Assembly: GCA_018262385.1 (NCBI GenBank)
Contig: JAGSPQ010000024.1
Span: 1-21,171 of the forward strand
DNA from: Myxococcaceae bacterium
Lineage (GTDB): Bacteria > Myxococcota > Myxococcia > Myxococcales > Myxococcaceae
Direction of reading: 5' to 3'
Length of the DNA: 21,171 nucleotides
Shown here in pieces: positions 7,080 through 14,269 of the stretch; positions within the stretch are counted from its first letter, which is position 1, and the number at the start of each line of letters is the position of its first letter. The notes beneath the pieces were generated by a model. That model saw only the letters and a list, made by a program, of their open reading frames with translations. It was not told the origin of the DNA and made no database searches. The position numbers and the translations under genes are program-made.

Positions 7080-9230
7080 GTGAAGAACCCCGCGCCTGTC
7101 GCTCGCTCCACTGCCTCGAACGATGCCCGCCAGACGCCGCAGCGCCAGCAGATCCTGATCGTCGACGCCGATGAGAGCTCGCGCTCGGTGCTGGCGGTCG
7201 CGCTCGGCCGGGAAGGCTTCGAGGCGGTCGCGGTGTCCAGCGCTGCCGAGGCGATGCGGCTGTTGGGCCCCGGGCTTGCCCAGCCCGAGATGATGGTCGT
7301 CGCCAACGACCTTCCCGACGAAGACGGCTTCTCGTTCGTCGCTCAGCTTCGCGCCGATCACCACACCGGCGCGATCCCGGTGCTGCTGCTGGCGAAGGGC
7401 GACGAAGGGCAGCTGCGCCAGCGGTCGCGTGCCGTCGGGGTCGACGAGATCATCCTCAAGCCCGTCTACGCCCGCGACGTCGCCACCCTCGCCCGGGTGC
7501 AGCTGTGCCCGTTGGGCACAGATGGCGGGCGGATCCTCGACTGCGCGACTGCGCCGGTTCCCCATCTGCTGCGGGCCTTGCTGGCCACCGCCCGCTCGGG
7601 CGTGATCGAGCTGGAGCAGGGCAGGGGCCACATCGCCTACCGCCGCGGCAAGGTGCTCGACGCGAACTTCGACGGGCTGCACGGGCTGAACGGGTTGATT
7701 CGATCGCTCGCCCTGGCGCGGGGCCCGTACAAGCTGATCAACCGCAACCTGGCGTTCGATCCCACCTTCCACTGCACCCTCAAGGAGCTGAGCAACGTCG
7801 TCTTCCCGCGGCTGCAGCGCTGGGAAGAGCTGACCGTGCGCAGCCTCCCCCTCGACGCCAGGCTGGGGCTCGACTTCGCCGCGCTCGCCCGGGCGCTGCC
7901 TTCGATGCCGGACGCCGTCAACGGGGTGGTGCGGTTGTTCGACGGCCTGCGCGACGTGCGCCAGGTGCTGATGGACAGCCCGCTCGACGAGACGGTGTCC
8001 CTCGAGATCGCGACCCGGCTGTACCTGATGGGCGTGGTGGTCCCCCCGAAGGACGACGGGCTGACCGGGATCGCCAGGGCGGATCCGCGGCTGTTCGAGC
8101 CGAAGGCCACCGAGGCGGTCGAGCGGATGGATCAGCTCTTCTCCACCAACCCGACCCCGATCCAGGTGCTCGCCGAGACCAGCGCGGCGGACGAAGACTG
8201 GGAGCACGACGTGCAGGGCACCGGGCTCGAGCTGACCTCCGATCCGTCCGAGGGCTGGTCGACCACCCGCAGCGTCGACCTCTACGGGTCGCGCGATCTG
8301 GCCGACGAGGTCCAGCAGCAGCTCAACGCGTTCAACATCCAGCCGGTGGTGGAGCACGAGGGCGCGCCGCTGTTCGCGACTGACCTGCTCGAGTTCACCG
8401 CGGGGGAAGCCGCGGCAGACCAGCCGATGGAGACGGCGCTCACCGCTCCGATTCAGCTCGTCCAGCTGGCCCCGCTCGAGGCGCCGCCCGCCGCCGCTGC
8501 GCCGGTGGTGGTCGCTGCGTCGGTGCACACCCTCGAGCACGAGTTCTTCAACATCGAGGAGACCCCGGCCCCCGCGGTCGAGGCGCCCCGGGCGTCGGTC
8601 TCCCAGGCCGTGCTCGGCTTCTCGATCGAAGAGGACGAGCTGGAAGAGCAGGAGGCGGCGGTCGAGCCGGCCCGCATCGGCGCCCTCGGTTGGATGGTGG
8701 TCGTCGGGCTGCTGGTCGCAGCCGCCGCGGTCACCGCGTGGCAGCTGGCGAGCAACAGCGAGCCCGCCCCGGTCGGCCCGGTCGTCGCCGCGGTGGCCGC
8801 TGCGGCCCCGAGCGAGGCCCAGCCGATTCACCTCGCCCCCGCGGTGCAGGTCGAGCCCGCGATCGCTGCTCCGGTCCAGGTCGACCCTTCGTCCGCACTG
8901 GTGGCGGCGACCCGGCTGTACGACGAGGGCAAGCTGACCGAGGCCAAGCGCGCCCTCGAAGAGCTGGTCGGACAGGAGTCCTCGAATACCAACGCCTGGA
9001 TGCTGCTCGGCCTGGCGCGCTTCGACAGCGACGACATCCCGGGCGCCGAGGAAGCGGCGAACACCGTGCTGGCGATCGACCCGAAGGTGGCGCGGGCCTA
9101 CCTGCTGCGCGCGACGATCCTGATCGCCGCCAGGCAGCGCACGGAAGCGAGCGCCGAGATCCAGAAGTACCTCGATCTCGAGCCGAACGGTCCGTTCGCG
9201 GCCGAGGCGAAGGCGCTGCTGAAGCGGTAA
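7080..9230 (+). CDS. Degenerate receiver + DUF4388 + transmembrane + TPR protein
   Basis: This 716-residue protein has at least four parts. Residues about 23-137 are a response-regulator receiver fold beginning QILIVDADES. The phospho-acceptor position, before LPDEDG, is Ala75, not Asp. The acidic pair is Asp29-Ala30, and the Thr/Ser switch is Ala105; only Lys127 is kept. Residues about 150-235 look like a DUF4388 (PATAN-type) domain, common in myxobacterial and cyanobacterial signalling proteins. A long region with Ala/Pro/Glu-rich stretches follows (about 350-525). A transmembrane helix lies at about 535-557, and TPR-like helices at about 601-716, including GKLTEAKRALEELV. The topology puts the TPR part across the membrane from the receiver. 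The pseudo-receiver probably signals by protein contact and not phosphorylation. PilZ lies directly upstream. Confidence 0.85.
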   Translation: MKNPAPVARSTASNDARQTPQRQQILIVDADESSRSVLAVALGREGFEAVAVSSAAEAMRLLGPGLAQPEMMVVANDLPDEDGFSFVAQLRADHHTGAIPVLLLAKGDEGQLRQRSRAVGVDEIILKPVYARDVATLARVQLCPLGTDGGRILDCATAPVPHLLRALLATARSGVIELEQGRGHIAYRRGKVLDANFDGLHGLNGLIRSLALARGPYKLINRNLAFDPTFHCTLKELSNVVFPRLQRWEELTVRSLPLDARLGLDFAALARALPSMPDAVNGVVRLFDGLRDVRQVLMDSPLDETVSLEIATRLYLMGVVVPPKDDGLTGIARADPRLFEPKATEAVERMDQLFSTNPTPIQVLAETSAADEDWEHDVQGTGLELTSDPSEGWSTTRSVDLYGSRDLADEVQQQLNAFNIQPVVEHEGAPLFATDLLEFTAGEAAADQPMETALTAPIQLVQLAPLEAPPAAAAPVVVAASVHTLEHEFFNIEETPAPAVEAPRASVSQAVLGFSIEEDELEEQEAAVEPARIGALGWMVVVGLLVAAAAVTAWQLASNSEPAPVGPVVAAVAAAAPSEAQPIHLAPAVQVEPAIAAPVQVDPSSALVAATRLYDEGKLTEAKRALEELVGQESSNTNAWMLLGLARFDSDDIPGAEEAANTVLAIDPKVARAYLLRATILIAARQRTEASAEIQKYLDLEPNGPFAAEAKALLKR

Positions 9231-9271
9231 ACGGCCGCCGCTCAAAAACGTGACGCGCAGGACAGGTGGGG

Positions 9272-9288
9272 GTAAACATCTGTTCACT
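9272..9288. promoter_or_regulatory. Probable LexA (SOS) box upstream of ruvCA
   Basis: The sequence GTAAACATCTGTTCACT contains AAAC-N4-GTTC, one base from the GAAC-N4-GTTC form. It matches 14 of 17 positions of the Myxococcus LexA motif as I recall it (CTRHAMRYBYGTTCAGS). It lies 21 bp before the ruvC start, where a repressor would block transcription. RuvCA is a classic SOS target in other bacteria. The site is seen; control by LexA is inferred. Confidence 0.6.
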
Positions 9289-9296
9289 GGTCCTTC

Positions 9297-9304
9297 GAGG
9301 GGAG
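9297..9304 (+). promoter_or_regulatory. Strong ribosome binding site supporting the TTG start of ruvC
   Basis: GAGGGGAG ends 4 nt before the TTG at 9309, with GAGG 8 nt away. The next residues, RVLGIDPG, are the normal RuvC N-terminus, so the rare TTG start is well supported. Confidence 0.75.
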
Positions 9305-9308
9305 TTCC

Positions 9309-9881
9309 TTGCGCGTACTTGGTATCGACCCGGGCAGCCGCTACCTGGGTTACGGCGTGGTGGAAGAGCGGCAAGGCCGCCTGATTCACGTCGGTCACGG
9401 CGTGGTCCGCGCCGGCTCGGGCCCGCTGGCCGAACGGCTAAAGGCGATCTTCGTCGAGCTGACCCTGGCGGTCGAAGCGTTCAAGCCCGACGCGGTCGCG
9501 GTGGAAGGGGTGTTCAGCCACAAGAACGCCCGCAGTGCGTTGATCCTCGGCCACGCGCGGGGAGTGGCGTTGCTGCTCGCCGCCCAGGCCGGCCTCGAGG
9601 TTCACGAGTACGCCCCGGCGCGGGTGAAGCGCGCGGTGGGCGCGGGCGGCAACGACGGCAAGGACGCGGTGGCGCGGATGGTCTGCGCCGCGCTGAAGAT
9701 CGAAGGGCAGCTCGAGCGCGCCGACGCGTACGACGCGCTGGCGGTCGCGCTGTGCCACCTGAGCCACGCGCGGATCGGGCTCGTCCCGGTCGGCCCGAAG
9801 AAGACGCCCCACCGCAAGGCCGCGCTGGCGGCGTTCGCCTCGCGCCTGCAGCCGGCCTACCGACGTGAGGCGGGGCGGTGA
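9309..9881 (+). CDS. ruvC: Holliday junction endonuclease RuvC
   Basis: RuvC cuts Holliday junctions in the cytoplasm, working on the RuvAB-bound junction. The 190-residue chain is somewhat longer than the usual 170-175, through a basic C-terminal tail. The RNase H-like catalytic acids are all present: Asp7 in GIDPGS, Glu66 in AVEGVF, and Asp139 and Asp142 in ADAYDAL. The signature SHKNARSALILGHARG follows Glu66. The start is TTG with a strong ribosome site. The stop overlaps the GTG of ruvA by 4 bp (GTGA), so the two are translationally coupled. A probable LexA box lies just upstream, suggesting DNA-damage induction. Confidence 0.97.
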   Translation: MRVLGIDPGSRYLGYGVVEERQGRLIHVGHGVVRAGSGPLAERLKAIFVELTLAVEAFKPDAVAVEGVFSHKNARSALILGHARGVALLLAAQAGLEVHEYAPARVKRAVGAGGNDGKDAVARMVCAALKIEGQLERADAYDALAVALCHLSHARIGLVPVGPKKTPHRKAALAAFASRLQPAYRREAGR

Positions 9882-10477
9882 TTGCGTCGTTGAAGGGGCT
9901 GGTCACCGAGAAGAACGCCTCGGACGCGGTGGTCGAGGTGCAGGGGGTCGGCTACCGGGTGAACCTGTCGCTGCTGGCGCTCTCGAAGCTGCCCGAGCTG
10001 GGCGCGGCGACCAGCCTGCGCATTCGCACCGTGGTCCGCGAGGACGCGTTCGATCTGTTCGGCTTCCTCTCTCGCACCGAGGAAGATCTGTTCCTGCTGC
10101 TGACCTCGGTCTCGCACGTCGGGCCGAAGATGGCGCTCAACGTGATGAGCGGGCTCGACGTCGACGAGCTGATCGCGGCGATCGCCAAAGGCGAGGTGGT
10201 GCGGCTGACCAAGATCCGCGGCGTGGGCCGCAAGACCGCCGAGCGCCTGGTGCTCGAGCTGAAGGAGAAGGTGAAGCTGCTGTCGCTCGAGGGCCGGCCC
10301 CAGCCGTCGGGCAAGCGCCCCAGCGCGCCGGCCAGCGACCTGGTCTCGGCGCTGATCAACCTCGGCTACAAAGAGGCGCAGGCCGAGGCCGCCGCGCAGA
10401 CCGCGACCGAGCGGGTCGGCGAAGAGGCCGGGTTCGAGCTGCAGTTCCGCGAGGCGCTGAAGGTGCTGCGGGGCTAA
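9878..10477 (+). CDS. ruvA: Holliday junction branch migration protein RuvA
   Basis: RuvA binds the four-way junction and loads the RuvB motor. The 199 residues match the usual length (about 200). The N-terminal OB-fold domain includes ASLKGLVTEK and YRVNLS. The central helix-hairpin-helix region carries VSHVGPKMALNVMSG and KIRGVGRKTAERLVLELK. After a Pro-rich linker, the C-terminal RuvB-contact domain includes DLVSALINLGYKEAQAEAA. It starts at GTG inside the ruvC stop. Its TAA overlaps the stop of the convergent SRPBCC-like gene by 4 bp. RuvB is not next in line but 1.5 kb away beyond two minus-strand genes. Confidence 0.97.
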   Translation: MIASLKGLVTEKNASDAVVEVQGVGYRVNLSLLALSKLPELGAATSLRIRTVVREDAFDLFGFLSRTEEDLFLLLTSVSHVGPKMALNVMSGLDVDELIAAIAKGEVVRLTKIRGVGRKTAERLVLELKEKVKLLSLEGRPQPSGKRPSAPASDLVSALINLGYKEAQAEAAAQTATERVGEEAGFELQFREALKVLRG

Positions 10478-11004
10478 CGCGGGTTGGACTTGAGGTACTC
10501 GCTGACGCCCTTGGCGACCGAGACCAGGTTCGGCTTGATCGACGCGACGAGGAACGCCTCGATCGCCGGGCCGATCGTTCCGCCGAGGAAGCGGGGCACT
10601 CCGCGCACCTTGCCCGCATCGACCTTCAGGTCGCCCGAGATGGTGAGCCGGGTGAGGTTGGGGCCCAGCTCGTCGTACCGATTGTGTCCCGAGCTGTCGA
10701 CCGCGTCCTTGAACGCCGGCACCACGGTTCGCCAGTTACAGGTGAACTTGTCCGAGTGCCAATCGGCGAAGTCGTCCCACTCGAGCAGATCTTCGGAGAG
10801 GAACTTGCGCACCACCCCGGGGATCTCGCCGCCGCCCTTCCAGCGGTTGAGCAGCTTGATCGTCGAGCCTTCCTCGGCGCGCGAGACCTGGGTGATGCCG
10901 CGCACGTTGGGCAGGTACTTCACCAGCTCAGGCAGCTTGTCCCGGTAGATCTCGAAGACCAGTGCGCGGGGGAAGGGGATCTCGGCGGAGACTTCGAGTT
11001 TCAT
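10474..11004 (-). CDS. SRPBCC/START-like small-molecule-binding protein (DUF2505-like)
   Basis: This 176-residue cytoplasmic protein has no signal peptide. It opens MKLEVSAEIPFPRALVFEIY, the first-strand-then-helix pattern of START/SRPBCC lipid- or ligand-binding folds. The middle has alternating strands (GSTIKLLNRW, FTCNWRTVVPAF, LTRLTISGDLKVD), and the end is a long amphipathic helix (IEAFLVASIKPNLVSVAKG) that usually closes the cavity. The layout resembles DUF2505-type proteins, but I cannot confirm the exact family. No ligand can be named. It sits 50 bp downstream of the lipoprotein gene at 11055-11978 on the same strand, and its stop overlaps that of ruvA. Confidence 0.7.
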   Translation of the reverse strand: MKLEVSAEIPFPRALVFEIYRDKLPELVKYLPNVRGITQVSRAEEGSTIKLLNRWKGGGEIPGVVRKFLSEDLLEWDDFADWHSDKFTCNWRTVVPAFKDAVDSSGHNRYDELGPNLTRLTISGDLKVDAGKVRGVPRFLGGTIGPAIEAFLVASIKPNLVSVAKGVSEYLKSNPR

Positions 11005-11054
11005 GGGTTTTGGTCAGCCTCGTCGGGTTGGAGGTTGGAATCAGCGTCCCTAGC

Positions 11055-11978
11055 TCAGTTCTCGTCCTCCCGCTCTCGCGGTGGCGGGTCCTCGGCCTTC
11101 TCTTCCTGCCGCTCTTCGCTCTCGCCCACGTTCTTGTCGTCTTCCTCGGCGCCCTTGTCGGCGTGGTTGGGAGGCGAGGTGAGGGCGAACCCGAACCCGG
11201 GGAGGATCGCCCATGCGAAGCCACCCGACGCCGAGTAGGGGTTGGCGTTGTCGGTCACCTGGGTGCCGCTGATCGACGGCACGATCGCGAACGCGATCTC
11301 GGGCCGGATGCTGATGAAGCCGATCTTGACGCTCATTCCGACCGCGGCCGCCAGCTGGTGCTGGAGCGAGGTGAGCACCGTCTGGTGGTAGACCAGCGTC
11401 TGGGGCGTGCCGGTGGTGAAGTACTCCGCGTTGCGGGTGAACATCAGGTCGTAGCCGAGGCCAAAGTAGAACCCCGACCGGTGGGAGATCAGCAGCTTCA
11501 GCCCTCCCATCAAGATCAGGCTCGTCTTCGACGAGGGGCTGACCTCCGTGCCCCGGCCGGTGGAGTCGGCGGAGGTGGTCGACTCTCCGTAGGACGCGTA
11601 GCCGATGCCGAACTGTGGCAGCAGCGCGATGTGGGCGATCCGCGACTTGTTGAGGGTGATCTTCAAGCCGGGCTGCAGCCCCGCCGGGCTCATGTGGAGG
11701 TTGAGGGTCAAGTGATCGCCGAAGCCGTAGTTGGCGTTCGCCTCGAACCAGGGCAGCGACAGGCCCTTGCTGTTGAGCTGGTTGCTCAGCGGCTCGCCCC
11801 CGACGGTGGCCGAAGGGGTCGGGGGGGCGGTCTGCTGCTGGTACATCACCCCGGTGAAGACGTTGATGTCGGCCGCGCCCTTGCCGACCGCCGACGCCAT
11901 CTGCCCCACGCCGAGGCTCCGCTGCGTGATGCAGCCCGCGCCGATCGCCACCCCAATCACCAGTACCGCCATCCGCAT
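11055..11978 (-). CDS. Lipoprotein with predicted beta-barrel-like body and charged tail, unknown function
   Basis: I do not recognise this protein. It has 307 residues from the ATG at 11978, chosen because GAGGGGG lies 7 nt upstream; another ATG at 12002 lacks such a site. The signal [16 protein letters not shown] gives a lipidated Cys at 16. The body has repeated amphipathic strands, such as [31 protein letters not shown] and [13 protein letters not shown], like an outer-membrane barrel or transport-type beta protein. The last 35 or so residues are a Glu/Asp/Arg/Lys-rich tail, probably disordered. It is divergent from ruvB (43-bp gap) and lies between ruvCA and ruvB for no evident functional reason. 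Confidence 0.72.
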   Translation of the reverse strand: MRMAVLVIGVAIGAGCITQRSLGVGQMASAVGKGAADINVFTGVMYQQQTAPPTPSATVGGEPLSNQLNSKGLSLPWFEANANYGFGDHLTLNLHMSPAGLQPGLKITLNKSRIAHIALLPQFGIGYASYGESTTSADSTGRGTEVSPSSKTSLILMGGLKLLISHRSGFYFGLGYDLMFTRNAEYFTTGTPQTLVYHQTVLTSLQHQLAAAVGMSVKIGFISIRPEIAFAIVPSISGTQVTDNANPYSASGGFAWAILPGFGFALTSPPNHADKGAEEDDKNVGESEERQEEKAEDPPPREREDEN

Positions 11979-11985
11979 CAGCCAA

Positions 11986-11992
11986 CCCCCTC
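11986..11992 (-). promoter_or_regulatory. Ribosome binding site that decides the lipoprotein start at 11978
   Basis: On the minus strand GAGGGGG stands 7 nt before the ATG at 11978. It favours this start over the ATG at 12002, giving a standard short lipoprotein signal. Confidence 0.7.
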
Positions 11993-12021
11993 GCGGGCGC
12001 ATGCTACAACCTCCGGCGCCG

Positions 12022-13041
12022 ATGGCGCGGAACGAGTCCTTGAGCCCTGCAGCCGCCACCGACGAGGTCCGACTCGAGGCCTCGCTTCGGCCGAGGAACT
12101 TCGTCGACTACGTCGGCCAGACCGCGGTGGTCGACAAGCTGAAGGTCTACGTCAAGGCCGCGAAGGGGCGCGGCGACTCGCTCGATCACTGCTTGTTCTC
12201 GGGTCCGCCCGGCCTGGGCAAGACCTCGCTGGCGTACATCATCTCGGCCGAGCTGGGGGTGGGGCTGCACGTCACCAGTGGCCCGGCGCTGGAGAAGAAG
12301 GGCGACCTGGCCGGCCTGCTGACCAACCTCCAGCCCCGCGACGTGCTGTTCATCGACGAGATCCACCGGCTGGGGGCGGCGATCGAGGAGTACCTCTACC
12401 CGGCGATGGAGGACTTCCGGCTCGACGTCACCATCGACACCGGCCCCGCCGCCCGGGCGATGAAGATCGAGCTGCCGCCCTTCACCCTGATCGGCGCCAC
12501 CACCCGCACCGGGCTGCTCACCTCGCCGCTGCGCGATCGCTTTCAGATCCAGGAGCGGCTCGACTTCTACACCCCCGCCGATCTCGAGCGGATCCTGCTG
12601 CGCAGCGCGCAGATCCTCGGGGTGGAGGTCGAGCCCGACGGCGCAAAGGAGATTGCCCGCCGGGCCCGCGGCACCCCCCGGATCGCCAACCGCCTGCTGC
12701 GCCGGCTGCGGGACTTCGCCGAGGTCGAGGGGAACGGGAAGATCACCCTCGCGCTCGCCGCCGCGGCGCTCAAGCGGCTCGACGTCGACGAGAACGGGCT
12801 CGATCAGATGGATCGCCGGGTGCTGCTGACGATCATCGACAAGTTCAATGGCGGCCCGGTCGGGGTGGAGACGATCGCCGCCGCGGTGGGCGAAGAGCGC
12901 GACACGGTGGAAGACGTCTATGAGCCGTTCCTGCTCCAGCAGGGCTTCCTCCAGCGCACCCCGCGGGGCCGGGTCGCCACGGTGCGGGCGTTCGAGTACT
13001 TCGGCCGCAAGGTGCCCAAGGGCCAGGCCGCGCTGTTCTAG
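12022..13041 (+). CDS. ruvB: Holliday junction branch migration motor RuvB
   Basis: RuvB is the AAA+ ATPase that drives branch migration with RuvA. The product has 339 residues from the ATG at 12022 (MARNESL); an in-frame ATG at 12001 would add seven. Visible parts are the N-terminal [12 protein letters not shown], Walker A GPPGLGKT (residues 61-68), Walker [10 protein letters not shown], sensor 1 GATTRTG, the arginine-finger segment PLRDRF, sensor 2 [12 protein letters not shown], and a C-terminal winged helix ending [13 protein letters not shown]. The length fits the family (about 335-350). It is separated from ruvCA by two opposite-strand genes and has no visible LexA box of its own, so it may be controlled separately. 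Confidence 0.97.
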   Translation: MARNESLSPAAATDEVRLEASLRPRNFVDYVGQTAVVDKLKVYVKAAKGRGDSLDHCLFSGPPGLGKTSLAYIISAELGVGLHVTSGPALEKKGDLAGLLTNLQPRDVLFIDEIHRLGAAIEEYLYPAMEDFRLDVTIDTGPAARAMKIELPPFTLIGATTRTGLLTSPLRDRFQIQERLDFYTPADLERILLRSAQILGVEVEPDGAKEIARRARGTPRIANRLLRRLRDFAEVEGNGKITLALAAAALKRLDVDENGLDQMDRRVLLTIIDKFNGGPVGVETIAAAVGEERDTVEDVYEPFLLQQGFLQRTPRGRVATVRAFEYFGRKVPKGQAALF

Positions 13042-13072
13042 AGCCCCAAACGCACTGTTTCCGGACACTCCG

Positions 13073-13088
13073 GTCGCGCCGCCGCGAC
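13073..13088. repeat. Short inverted repeat after ruvB
   Basis: GTCGCG (13073-13078) and CGCGAC (13083-13088) form a 6-bp stem with a 4-nt loop, 32 bp past the ruvB stop. No T-run follows directly, so terminator function is possible but not supported. Confidence 0.3.
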
Positions 13089-13216
13089 AGCGATGTCGGA
13101 TCGCAACCCCTCGAAAACTCACGGCAGCTTTGTCGGCCTTTTTCAGTTTTCCAGTGGAGCACCCATGTCCCAATCAGTAATTCCGCAGGTTTTTTCGTGA
13201 GTTAACGGGATTTTCA

Positions 13217-13232
13217 TGGCATTAACGTTGCT
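13217..13232 (+). promoter_or_regulatory. Candidate sigma-54 (-24/-12) promoter for lpxC
   Basis: TGGCATTAACGTTGCT has GG and GC exactly 10 nt apart and matches TGGCAC-N5-TTGC[A/T] at all but one fixed position (C to T). It lies in the largest gene-free stretch (13042-13267), which is AT-richer than its surroundings. The predicted transcript start is about 25 nt before the lpxC ATG. Two TTAACG copies (13202 and 13222) 20 bp apart may be operator half-sites; the second lies inside the promoter. Confidence 0.5.
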
Positions 13233-13267
13233 GTAAGACGCGCCGCGGCACAAACCGCACAAGCTCA

Positions 13268-14206
13268 ATGACCGGCACCTCTTTCTTCCAGCGGACCCTC
13301 AAGCGCCCCACCTCTTGCGAGGGGGTAGGTCTTCATTCGGGGGCGAGGGTCACCCTCCGGCTGATCCCCGCGCCGGTCGATCACGGCCTGCTCTTCGTTC
13401 GGGTCGATCTGCCGGGCAAACCCACCATTCCGGCCCGGGCGGACTTCGTCGTCTCGACCGCGCTGGCGACCACCCTCGGCCAGGGCAGCGCGCGGGTCGG
13501 CACCGTGGAGCACCTGGTCTCGGCGCTCTCCGGGCTGGGGATCGACAACGTCCGGATCGAGCTCGACGGGCCCGAAGTGCCGATCATGGACGGGAGCGCG
13601 GCGCCGTTTGCGCAGCTGATCACCGAGGCCGGGATCCGGGTCCAGGATCAGGCGAAGAGCTTCCTCGTCATCCGCCGGGTGGTCTCGGTGCGCGAGGGCG
13701 ACAAGAGCGCGACGCTCGCTCCGGCGAAGAAGCTGCGGGTGGACTGCACGATCGACTTCAAGCACCCGCTGATCTCGGATCAGACCTACAGCCTCGAGTT
13801 CCAGGAGAGCACCTACGCGAAGGAGATCGCCCGTGCGCGCACCTTCGGGTTCGCCAAGGACGTCGAGAAGCTCCAGGCGAACGGGCTGGCCCGCGGCGGC
13901 TCGCTGAAGAACGCGATCGTGGTCGACGAGTTCTCGGTGCTCAACCCCGAGGGCCTGCGCTTCCCCGACGAGTTCGTCCGTCACAAGCTGCTCGATGCGC
14001 TGGGCGACGTGGCGCTGATGGGTCGTCCGGTGGTCGGTCACCTCACCGTCCACAAGAGCGGCCACGCCCTCAACCACAAGCTGGTGATGAAGGTGCTGTC
14101 GGATCCGGCGAACTACGAAGTGGTGCGGGCCCGCGCCCGAGACGTCGAGCAGCTCGACCTGGCGCTCAACGATCTGGCTGGGATCCTCGCTCCGCACGCG
14201 GCGTAG
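13268..14206 (+). CDS. lpxC: UDP-3-O-acyl-N-acetylglucosamine deacetylase LpxC
   Basis: LpxC is the zinc amidase of the first committed step of lipid A synthesis, so the organism makes LPS. The 312 residues match the family (about 300-310). Zinc ligands are His82 in TVEHLVSAL, and His239 and Asp243 in HKLLDALGD. The catalytic Glu81 and His266 (in KSGHALNH) are present. The start FFQRTLKRPTSCEGVGLHSG is typical. The ATG has no clear Shine-Dalgarno sequence. It is the first gene of a plus-strand run with the DsbA-like lipoprotein and pyrF. A sigma-54-like promoter stands upstream. LpxC level is tightly controlled in other bacteria; no known control site other than this is visible. Confidence 0.97.
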   Translation: MTGTSFFQRTLKRPTSCEGVGLHSGARVTLRLIPAPVDHGLLFVRVDLPGKPTIPARADFVVSTALATTLGQGSARVGTVEHLVSALSGLGIDNVRIELDGPEVPIMDGSAAPFAQLITEAGIRVQDQAKSFLVIRRVVSVREGDKSATLAPAKKLRVDCTIDFKHPLISDQTYSLEFQESTYAKEIARARTFGFAKDVEKLQANGLARGGSLKNAIVVDEFSVLNPEGLRFPDEFVRHKLLDALGDVALMGRPVVGHLTVHKSGHALNHKLVMKVLSDPANYEVVRARARDVEQLDLALNDLAGILAPHAA

Positions 14207-14231
14207 CGCGCAGTTTCCCCTCGCGCAGTTT
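14207..14231 (+). repeat. 10-bp direct repeat between lpxC and the DsbA-like gene
   Basis: CGCGCAGTTT occurs at 14207-14216 and again, identical, at 14222-14231, a 15-bp period. It begins right after the lpxC stop codon and precedes a possible promoter. It could be a regulator site or a local duplication. Confidence 0.5.
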
Positions 14232-14234
14232 GCG

Positions 14235-14263
14235 TTGCGTGGGTGGAAGTCAGCGCATATACG
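14235..14263 (+). promoter_or_regulatory. Weak sigma-70-type promoter candidate before the DsbA-like gene
   Basis: TTGCGT at 14235-14240 and TATACG at 14258-14263 are 17 bp apart. The expected transcript start falls at about the ATG (14270), which would make a leaderless message. Matches are only 3/6 and 4/6, so it is a candidate only; read-through from lpxC is equally possible. Confidence 0.25.
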
Positions 14264-14269
14264 CGGCGG

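Noticed and set aside
6879..9398. 839-residue open frame on the minus strand opposite the receiver/TPR gene
   Set aside because: It is low-complexity Arg/Gly/His-rich shadow. The plus strand has a strong ribosome site and recognisable domains.
13120..13145. T-rich stretch after ruvB as an intrinsic terminator
   Set aside because: There is a T-run, but no stem of useful length directly before it.
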